Source: Candidatus Tectimicrobiota bacterium
GTDB taxonomy: Bacteria > UBA8248
DNA length: 6,275 bases
Assembly (NCBI GenBank): GCA_016184445.1
Contig: JACPCT010000290.1
Coordinates: 1-6,275, forward strand
Direction of reading: 5' to 3'
Shown: piece by piece, positions 1 to 5,889 of the stretch
Position numbering within the stretch: position 1 is the first letter of the stretch
Layout of the letters: every line of letters starts with the position of its first letter
Notes under the pieces: model-generated
Seen by the model: the letters and a program-made list of their open reading frames with translations, nothing else
Databases searched by the model: none
Told to the model about the DNA's origin: nothing
Program-made: the position numbers and the translations under genes

Positions 1-1124
1 GCCACCTCGGCGAGTTGGCTGGTGGGAGCCAGCTCGATCACTTTGCGGTAGGTGGCCAGGGGATCGCGGACGAAGTCCATCGGGAAGATGTACTCATCCT
101 CCAGTTTGACCTCTCCCTCCGAGACCAGGTCCCCGAGCCGGATGAGGGAGACCATCGAGCCCTCCGAAAGCGGGTAGCGCCGGATGACGCGCGTGTAGAC
201 CTTGAGCGCCTCGTCCCGCTTCTTGTCCTGGAGGTAGAGATCCCCCAGCCGGGCGAGCGCCCGGTGGGCGTACTCGGCCGAGGGATCGATGTTGACCATC
301 TGGAGATAGGCCTGCGCCGCTTGGGGATAGCGCCGGGCCTGAAACAGGGTCTCGGCGTAGTTGTAGAGGGAGCCAGGGTTCACTTTGAGGAAGGTCGGCC
401 AGCGCCGGTTGCCGCTCTCGTAACGCACCAAGGCCTGTCCGTAGAGCCCCTGGCTGACCATCGCGTCCGCCACACCGAAATGGGCCTCCTGCTCCGCCGG
501 GGAGTTCGGGTAGTTCCGCAGAATCTTCTCGAACTCCACGATGGCGTTCCGCGGATCGCCCAGCTCCATGAACCGCTTGGCGATCTCCACCTGCGCGCGA
601 GGCGCGAGGGAGCTGGTGGGCACCTTCTGGATCAGAGTGCGGAAGGCGACCTGAGCTTCGGCGGGTTTCTGCTGGGCCTGGTAGGACTGCCCCAGGCGGA
701 AGTAGGCCAGCGGCATCTGGGGGGCATCCGGGTAGCGCTTGAGGGCATCCTCATAGACCTGAACCGCCTTCAGGTGCTCGGCGGGAACCCCCGTGCTCGC
801 GACGAAAAAATGGGAATCGGCCAGCATGTAGATGGCGCGCTGGTGCTCGGAATGCTGGGGGAACTTCTCGACGAAGCGAGCGAGGAGGGGTACGGCGCGG
901 AGGTAAAGGCCCCGCTGGAATTCGCGGACGGCGAAGCGGAGGAGAAGAGTCGGGTCGCCCTCGAGCTGCTGCTCCAGTGAAGGATCACCGTGGGCGCTGG
1001 CGGCAGGAGCCGGAGCGGGGGCCGCCCAGGCGGCGCCCCGGCCCGTCGCAGCGGCCGCCAGGAGCAGCGCGGCCACTGCGCAACCCGCGCAAAGGCCGCT
1101 CATCCCGCTCCGGCGCGTGCTCAT
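1..1124 (-). CDS. Exported TPR-repeat protein (BamD/YbgF-like), 3' end beyond window
   Basis: The reading frame stays open from an ATG at 1124 to the left edge of the window (374 codons, stop not reached). A good Shine-Dalgarno (GGGGAGG) lies 7 nt upstream. Residues 1-36 look like a Sec signal peptide: an Arg-Arg near the start, an Ala/Leu-rich core, then A-W-A before a Pro/Ala-rich linker; I see no clear lipobox. From about residue 65 onward the protein is built of helical pairs with TPR-like spacing and the usual signatures, for example L-A-Y-F-R-L-G-Q-S-Y-Q (139-149), A-I-V-E-F-E-K-I-L-R-N-Y-P (194-206) and A-L-A-R-L-G-D-L-Y-L (289-298). Repeated 'Y-P' or 'F-P' ends of helix B resemble the BamD/YfiO and YbgF class. 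By analogy it would act in the periplasm or at the outer membrane as a protein-interaction scaffold, but its partner cannot be read from the sequence. It lies 23 nt downstream of the sigma-54 regulator on the same strand and is probably co-transcribed with it. Confidence 0.85.
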   Translation of the reverse strand, partial: MSTRRSGMSGLCAGCAVAALLLAAAATGRGAAWAAPAPAPAASAHGDPSLEQQLEGDPTLLLRFAVREFQRGLYLRAVPLLARFVEKFPQHSEHQRAIYMLADSHFFVASTGVPAEHLKAVQVYEDALKRYPDAPQMPLAYFRLGQSYQAQQKPAEAQVAFRTLIQKVPTSSLAPRAQVEIAKRFMELGDPRNAIVEFEKILRNYPNSPAEQEAHFGVADAMVSQGLYGQALVRYESGNRRWPTFLKVNPGSLYNYAETLFQARRYPQAAQAYLQMVNIDPSAEYAHRALARLGDLYLQDKKRDEALKVYTRVIRRYPLSEGSMVSLIRLGDLVSEGEVKLEDEYIFPMDFVRDPLATYRKVIELAPTSQLAEV

Positions 1125-1147
1125 GATTGCCTCCCCGCCCGCGGCGC

Positions 1148-2542
<1,395 letters not shown>

Positions 2543-2551
2543 GGGCACCCG

Positions 2552-2557
2552 ACCTCC
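2552..2557 (-). promoter_or_regulatory. Ribosome binding site that decides the start of the sigma-54 regulator
   Basis: GGAGGT on the minus strand lies 9 nt before ATG 2542 but only 3 nt before the alternative in-frame GTG at 2548. The spacing favours the ATG and a 464-residue product. The GTG would add only two residues. Confidence 0.7.
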
Positions 2558-2564
2558 AAAACTA

Positions 2565-2735
2565 ATAACAATGAAAATACCACTACTTCACTATGTCATC
2601 AATATACATGATTCACCTGCAAAATGTCAAAAAAATGACCTGAACCGCTAATTTTTTTCGGCAACCAATCTCGGCCTAAGAACATATATATTTATTTATA
2701 AATCAATCGATTGCAGTTTATTTTTCACTTTTGAA
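2565..2735. other. A+T-rich island in the divergent intergenic region
   Basis: Counting directly, 2581-2700 contains 39 G or C in 120 bases (about one third), while the flanking coding DNA is mostly above 60 percent. It holds poly-A and poly-T runs, two adjacent perfect 10-bp palindromes (ATTTATAAAT at 2694-2703 and CAATCGATTG at 2704-2713), and ATGTCA repeated directly 31 bp apart (2593-2598 and 2624-2629). No convincing coding region is present. It probably serves as a control region with easily melted, bendable DNA for the divergent operons. The rest of the 2549-3094 intergenic stretch holds the promoters and the inverted repeat listed separately and nothing else I can support. Confidence 0.65.
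2601..2630 (-). promoter_or_regulatory. Sigma-70-type promoter for the sigma-54 regulator/TPR operon
   Basis: Reading the minus strand, a perfect -35 box TTGACA (2625-2630) is followed after 18 nt by TATATT (2601-2606), five of six matches to the -10 consensus. Transcription would begin near 2594, giving a leader of about 50 nt. A/T tracts upstream of the -35 could act as an UP element. The surrounding DNA is A+T-rich in an otherwise very G+C-rich window, which makes chance matches more likely, but the combination and position are good. Confidence 0.6.
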
Positions 2736-2769
2736 CCCCGCCGAGCGATCTAAGCCGCATGTAAGAAAA

Positions 2770-2784
2770 GCAAACTTCAGGCCA
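2770..2784 (-). promoter_or_regulatory. Candidate sigma-54 (-24/-12) promoter reading toward the regulator gene
   Basis: On the minus strand the sequence TGGCCTGAAGTTTGC matches the sigma-54 consensus TGGCACG-N4-TTGC at 9 of 11 fixed positions. The invariant GG and GC have the required spacing, and T-rich sequence follows the -12 element. Transcription would start near 2758, giving a leader of about 215 nt before the sigma-54 activator gene, so the operon could be autoactivated. This is motif matching only. Confidence 0.4.
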
Positions 2785-2929
2785 TCATTGGTCGCCAGGA
2801 AGCCGTCTTTCTGGCCAACAGGTACGTCAAGGAATCACCCTCCCCTGTGGCATAATGGTCTCTTGAGCCTAGAAGTAAACACAACCATGCGGCGCGGCAC
2901 ATCCCTTTGTTTGCCCCACCTTGGTAAGA

Positions 2930-2966
2930 GGCGGCGAGGCGCCGGCACAACCCGCGCCTCACCGCC
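2930..2966. repeat. GC-rich inverted repeat (13-bp arms, 11-nt loop)
   Basis: Left arm 2930-2942 and right arm 2954-2966 are complementary except for one C/A mismatch (2935 with 2961), with an 11-nt loop. No T-run follows on either strand, so it does not look like a standard intrinsic terminator. It lies about 55-90 bp upstream of the atp promoter -35 box, where an operator or structured upstream transcript is possible. Its function is unknown. Confidence 0.5.
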
Positions 2967-3020
2967 AGGTCGGGGCCGGCATCGATCGGCGAGGGGTTTC
3001 CTCAGCTTCCCTGTTTCGTC

Positions 3021-3049
3021 TTGACACTCCCAAGCGGGGTTGGTAGGTT
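3021..3049 (+). promoter_or_regulatory. Sigma-70-type promoter of the atpZ-I-B-E genes
   Basis: A perfect TTGACA (3021-3026) is followed after exactly 17 nt by TAGGTT (3044-3049), which keeps the first two and the last base of the -10 consensus. Transcription would start near 3056, about 39 nt before the atpZ start codon. The spacer contains the short inverted repeat CCAA-N6-TTGG (3030-3043), a possible operator. This is the only good -35/-10 pair I found upstream of the operon. Confidence 0.55.
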
Positions 3050-3094
3050 GCGCCCCCGTAGCGATGACCTGGCGGAGCGAGTGGAGATTTCCCG

Positions 3095-3355
3095 GTGGCC
3101 TCTCGCACCCCCCCGGACGACCCAGCCCCTACTCCTTCGGGCTCTGGCGCCCCCTCCGGCAGAAAGATTGCCGAGCGTTTGCGGCAGTTACGGGCCGCCT
3201 CGCTGGGGTCGAACTTCGTGACGGCCCCCTTGGTGGGCGGGGCGATGGGCTATGGGGTGGACTGGCTCCTCGGCTCCTACCCCTGGGCCATGGTCGTGGG
3301 CGTGGCGCTGGGCTTCGTCTCCGCTTTCGTAGAAGTTCTCAGGAGTGCGCGCTGA
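3095..3355 (+). CDS. atpZ: AtpZ-type F0F1 ATP synthase accessory membrane protein
   Basis: An 86-residue protein with a Pro/Ser-rich N-terminus (1-22), a basic amphipathic stretch (23-36) and two membrane helices (about 40-59 and 62-82). The helices carry the AtpZ/AtpI-family pattern: small-residue-rich helix 1, G-Y-G-V-D-W-L-L-G-S-Y-P-W between the helices (52-64), then V-G-V-A-L-G-F (68-74). The usual family ending 'GFRNL' is replaced by a sequence ending V-E-V-L-R. AtpZ works with AtpI in assembly of the c-ring and has been linked to cation transport in other bacteria; here that is by analogy. It starts with GTG, supported by GGAG 8 nt upstream (3083-3086). It is the first gene after the promoter, and its TGA directly abuts the GTG of atpI, so translation is likely coupled. 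Confidence 0.85.
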   Translation: MASRTPPDDPAPTPSGSGAPSGRKIAERLRQLRAASLGSNFVTAPLVGGAMGYGVDWLLGSYPWAMVVGVALGFVSAFVEVLRSAR

Positions 3356-3775
3356 GTGGAACCGCATCGCCTCTCCCCGGGCCGGGAACCCCAGCGGGCG
3401 CTCAAGCGCATTGAGAGGCTCGGCTGGGTCATTCTCGCCGTGCTCACCCTGGCGTCCGCGGGGCTCCTCCCCGCCGGCCAGGCCTGGGGACTGGTCCTGG
3501 GGGGCCTGCTCGCCCTGGGGAACTTCCGCTGCATGGACCTCTACTTCGCCCGGATACTTCAGGGAGGGGCGGCCCGCCCCCGCTGGTGGCACCACGCCCT
3601 CTACGGCGCCCGCTTCATCGGCCTGCTCGCCGCCGTCGCGGCGGCCGTCGTCTGGCTGAAGGCCTCGGTGATCGGTGTGGCAGCGGGGCTGTCGGTTCCC
3701 CTCATGGCCATCTCGCTCTACGGGGCTGCGGCCGCCCTGCGCCGGAGCGGGAAGGCGGCCTCGGCGGGGATCTAG
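3356..3775 (+). CDS. atpI: ATP synthase subunit I (AtpI, c-ring assembly factor)
   Basis: A 139-residue integral membrane protein with four predicted helices (about 22-40, 44-65, 84-104 and 106-126). The segment G-L-V-L-G-G-L-L-A-L-G-N-F (45-57) is typical of the ATP-synthase-I family, where a Gly-rich helix ends at an Asn-Phe. Members of the family assist insertion or assembly of the c-ring and are not part of the finished enzyme. The start is GTG, immediately after the atpZ stop codon with no gap; AGGAG at 3341-3345, inside the end of atpZ, gives a 10-nt spacing. The stop is followed 3 nt later by the atpB ATG. The short N-terminus is Arg-rich, the C-terminus basic and Ala-rich. Sequence conservation in this family is low, so the call depends partly on its position in front of atpB. 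Confidence 0.83.
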   Translation: MEPHRLSPGREPQRALKRIERLGWVILAVLTLASAGLLPAGQAWGLVLGGLLALGNFRCMDLYFARILQGGAARPRWWHHALYGARFIGLLAAVAAAVVWLKASVIGVAAGLSVPLMAISLYGAAAALRRSGKAASAGI

Positions 3776-3778
3776 CGC

Positions 3779-4495
3779 ATGGAAAAATTCCACCCCTACC
3801 TCTACTTCGGCTTCATCCCGGGCTTCGGCGAGTATCCGAACGTCGTCTACAGCTGGGTGGTGATGGCCTTTCTCATCGTCACCTCCCTCCTCGTCCCCCG
3901 GGCGCTCCAGACCATCCCCCACGGCGGCCAGAACGTCTTCGAGACCCTCTTCGAGGCCGTCGCCTCGTTCATGGAAGGCACGCTGGGGCCCGAGGGCAAG
4001 CCCTACTTCCCCCTCGTCTTCACCCTGGGCGTTTACCTGTTCCTGAACAACGTAATGGGCATCCTGCCGGGCTTCATGTCCCCCACGAGCAACGTCAACA
4101 CCAACATCGGCTGCGCCCTCACGGCCTTCCTGGCCACCCACTACGTCGGCTTCAAGACGAGCGGATGGGGCTACCTCAAGCACTTCACGGGCCCCATCAT
4201 CTGGCTGGCTCCACTGATGGTCCCCTTGGAGCTCATCTCCCACCTCGCCCGGCCCCTCTCCCTCACGCTGCGCCTCTTCGGGAACATCACGGGAGAGGAC
4301 CTGGTCCTCGCCGTCCTCATGCTGCTGTGCCTGCAGGCCTTCCTCCCGCTTCCCTGGGCCATGCAGCTGTTCGCGATCTTCGGGAGCTTCATCCAGGCCT
4401 TTGTTTTCGTCCTCCTGACCATGATATACATCGCCGGTTCGCTGGCAGGCCACGAACACGACGAGCATGGGCACGAGGGCGCGCACGCCCATTAA
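3779..4495 (+). CDS. atpB: ATP synthase F0 subunit a, with His-rich C-terminal tail
   Basis: Subunit a (238 residues) forms the ion half-channels against the c-ring in the inner membrane. The diagnostic helix is complete: A-R-P-L-S-L-T-L-R-L-F-G-N (157-169), with the essential Arg at 165, equivalent to E. coli Arg210. An acidic pair follows at Glu173/Asp174, and the last helix has I-Q-A-F-V-F-V-L-L-T-M-I-Y-I (205-218) with the conserved Gln206. Earlier helices lie near 24-41, 77-96, 107-123 and 139-155. GGGGA lies 8 nt before the ATG, and the gene begins 3 nt after atpI stops. The length is usual for the non-enterobacterial type. After the last helix the protein ends in a 14-residue tail (225-238) with six His among acidic and small residues, which is not part of the core family. 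The next gene, atpE, begins 42 nt later. Confidence 0.97.
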   Translation: MEKFHPYLYFGFIPGFGEYPNVVYSWVVMAFLIVTSLLVPRALQTIPHGGQNVFETLFEAVASFMEGTLGPEGKPYFPLVFTLGVYLFLNNVMGILPGFMSPTSNVNTNIGCALTAFLATHYVGFKTSGWGYLKHFTGPIIWLAPLMVPLELISHLARPLSLTLRLFGNITGEDLVLAVLMLLCLQAFLPLPWAMQLFAIFGSFIQAFVFVLLTMIYIAGSLAGHEHDEHGHEGAHAH

Positions 4496-4537
4496 CGTCG
4501 GCGCCCGGCCGAAAACCTGAACAAGGAGAAGAAGCGG

Positions 4538-4861
4538 ATGAAACTGCTGACGACAATCGGTTTCGCGCTCACCACGGCGGCGGCCCTGGCCACCAACGCC
4601 CTCGCGGCCGCGGCGGCGACACCCGCCGCCGACGGTGAGGTCCTCAAGTGGAGGATCATCTCCTCCTCCTTCGCCCTGGCCGTCGCGGCGGCCGCGGGCG
4701 CCGTCTCCCAGGGGCGCAGCATCGCGGCCGCCCTCGAGGGAACGGCCCGCAACCCCGGGGCGGGCGGCGACCTGCGCGTTTCGATGATCATCGGCCTCGC
4801 CCTCATCGAGTCGCTGGTCATTTACACGTTCGTCATCTGCCTGATCATCATCCTCGGATAG
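4538..4861 (+). CDS. atpE: ATP synthase F0 subunit c with signal-peptide-like N-terminus
   Basis: The proteolipid that makes the rotating c-ring, 107 residues against about 80 in the basic family. The extra length is an N-terminal segment (1-25) with Lys2, a hydrophobic core and A-L-A near 21-23, which resembles a cleavable signal peptide; deltaproteobacterial c subunits often have one. The mature part is a two-helix hairpin: helix 1 about 42-62, a polar loop with the family signature A-R-N-P (70-73), and helix 2 about 82-106. The ion-binding carboxylate is Glu91 in L-I-E-S-L-V-I-Y. Gln58 in helix 1, Ser92 and Tyr96 match sodium-site positions in Ilyobacter/Propionigenium c subunits, but the Thr after the Ser is Leu here. 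AAGGAG lies 9 nt before the ATG. No other ATP synthase gene follows; a strong stem-loop begins 9 nt after the stop. Confidence 0.95.
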   Translation: MKLLTTIGFALTTAAALATNALAAAAATPAADGEVLKWRIISSSFALAVAAAAGAVSQGRSIAAALEGTARNPGAGGDLRVSMIIGLALIESLVIYTFVICLIIILG

Positions 4862-4870
4862 GCGGCTTCT

Positions 4871-4911
4871 GAGGAGCGGGGGGAGGCGGCCGCCGTCTCC
4901 CCCCGCCTCTC
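4871..4911 (+). promoter_or_regulatory. Very stable stem-loop between atpE and rex (attenuator or 3'-end protector)
   Basis: Arms 4871-4889 and 4893-4911 pair over 19 positions with one A/C mismatch (4875 with 4907) and two G-U pairs around a 3-nt loop, including six consecutive G-C pairs. No T-tract follows, so it is not a canonical intrinsic terminator. Its position directly after atpE suggests that it stabilises the upstream mRNA end or reduces read-through into rex, which would fit the high demand for c subunit and the low demand for a repressor. The role is inferred. Confidence 0.6.
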
Positions 4912-4927
4912 GCCGGCGGCTACTCCC

Positions 4928-5872
4928 ATGGCTGGCAAGCGGAAAGCGGAGCGCCCCGCCCCCGGAGGGCCAGGAGCGCCCGCCCCATCCGCGCGCGTGC
5001 GGTCCGCCCAGAAGCCGCCCCGCGACCTCCACAAGCGCCTCGCCGCCTACGCCGCGGCCATCCGCGCCCTGGAGAGGGCCCGGCTCACGCACGTCGCGCC
5101 GGCGGAGATCGCCCGCCGCGCCGGGGTGAGCGAGATCCAGGTCGCCGAGGACCTCGGCGCCCCTCCAGCTGCGGCGCGGAGGAGGGGATTCCCTCTCCCG
5201 GGGCTTCAGGAGCGCCTCCGGCGCCTGCGCGACCCCAAGTCGAGGATTCCCGCCGTCACCGTCGGCCGCCTTTCCACCTACGCGCGGGTGCTCAACCGCC
5301 TGGAAGAGGAGGGGAGCCGCGTCGTCTCCTCCGCCGGTCTGGCGCGCCGCTGCGGGCTGAACCCGGCCCAGATCCGGAAGGACCTGGCCTACTTCGGCGA
5401 GTTCGGCGTGCGGGGCAAGGGCTACGAGGTCCGCGACCTCAAGGCCAACCTGCGGAACATCCTGGGCGTCACCCGCGTCTGGAAGGTGGCCCTCGTGGGA
5501 GCCGGCAACCTGGGCCAGGCCCTCCTCTCCTACCGGGGGTTCCTCGCCCACGGCTTCACCATCGACGCGGTGTTCGACAAGTTCCCCGGCCAGGTCGCGC
5601 CGCTCAAGCCCGGTTCCCCGCCCGTGCGCCCGATGGAGGAGCTCCCCAAGGTGATCCGCGAGATGGACATCCGCATCGGCATCGTGGCCGTGCCGAGCGA
5701 GAGCGCCCAGACGGTGGCGAACCAGCTCGTCGAGGCGGGCGTGAAAGGCATCCTCAACTTCGCCCCCACCCAAATCACCGCCTCCCCCCACGTCAAAGTG
5801 CAGACCGTGGAGCTGGGGAGCGAGCTCGAGCGGCTGGCCTTCTATCTCTCCCAGCAGCCGGGGGCGCACTGA
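4928..5872 (+). CDS. rex: Redox-sensing transcriptional repressor Rex with duplicated N-terminal DNA-binding domain
   Basis: Rex senses the NADH/NAD+ ratio and represses respiratory and fermentative genes when NADH is low. Residues about 111-314 form a complete Rex: winged helix with P-A-Q-I-R-K-D-L-A-Y-F-G-E-F-G (146-160) and R-G-K-G-Y (162-166), a Rossmann domain starting V-A-L-V-G-A-G-N-L-G (187-196), Asp217 after strand 2, N-F-A-P (277-280) and the C-terminal dimer helix (about 295-310). The protein has 314 residues against the usual 205-220. The additional N-terminus comprises a basic Pro/Ala-rich segment (1-33) and a second Rex-like winged helix (34-101) that aligns to 111-178. ATG 4928 is the first start after an in-frame TAG (the atpE stop) and has no recognisable Shine-Dalgarno; no start exists just ahead of the standard Rex part, so the extension is probably translated. 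It follows atpE by 66 nt; tsaB begins 17 nt after its stop. Rex genes beside atpI-B-E are known in Desulfovibrio and relatives. Confidence 0.93.
   Translation: MAGKRKAERPAPGGPGAPAPSARVRSAQKPPRDLHKRLAAYAAAIRALERARLTHVAPAEIARRAGVSEIQVAEDLGAPPAAARRRGFPLPGLQERLRRLRDPKSRIPAVTVGRLSTYARVLNRLEEEGSRVVSSAGLARRCGLNPAQIRKDLAYFGEFGVRGKGYEVRDLKANLRNILGVTRVWKVALVGAGNLGQALLSYRGFLAHGFTIDAVFDKFPGQVAPLKPGSPPVRPMEELPKVIREMDIRIGIVAVPSESAQTVANQLVEAGVKGILNFAPTQITASPHVKVQTVELGSELERLAFYLSQQPGAH
5027..5467 (+). repeat. Internal tandem duplication of the Rex winged-helix domain
   Basis: Residues 37-76 align without gaps to 114-153 of the same protein at an offset of 77, with 15 identities in 40 (Arg37, Leu38, Tyr41, Ala42, Leu48, Glu49, Val56, Ala59, Ala62, Arg63, Arg64, Gly66, Gln71, Asp75, Leu76). 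With a one-residue shift the match continues: Phe88 with Tyr166, Leu93 with Leu171, Leu97 with Leu175 and Arg98 with Arg176. Thus the wing and the following helix also appear duplicated. Copy 1 lacks the F-G-E-F-G wing motif and has Ala73-Glu74 where copy 2 has Arg150-Lys151. Confidence 0.75.
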
Positions 5873-5889
5873 GAGGGGGAACCCCGCCC

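Noticed and set aside
2593..2643. Small 16-codon plus-strand frame in the A+T-rich island
   Set aside because: No Shine-Dalgarno and no conserved feature; it overlaps the regulator promoter.
2788..2818. Imperfect inverted repeat (TTGGTCGCCAG with CTGGCCAA) as an activator binding site
   Set aside because: The arms differ by a 3-nt gap and the repeat lies directly against the sigma-54 -24 element, too close for a typical enhancer site.
2731..3024. A 97-codon plus-strand frame and a 61-codon minus-strand frame in the intergenic region
   Set aside because: No ribosome site, no recognisable domain and basic low-complexity products. The region carries promoter-like signals instead.
3029..3052. 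Possible sigma-54 promoter on the plus strand ahead of atpZ (GG ... TTGC with correct spacing)
   Set aside because: Beyond GG and TTGC only one further position fits; the TGGCAC element is not there. The sigma-70 promoter at the same place is much better.
4871..4911. Intrinsic terminator ending the atp operon
   Set aside because: The stem is strong, but no T-run follows, so I list it as a stem-loop of unknown regulatory role instead of a terminator.
3188..5869. A very long antisense open frame (893 codons) across the atp genes and rex
   Set aside because: It covers five genes with clear family motifs on the plus strand. Its product is low-complexity (Gly, Glu, Arg, Asp and His rich) with no recognisable domain, as expected from a stop-free antisense frame in G+C-rich DNA.
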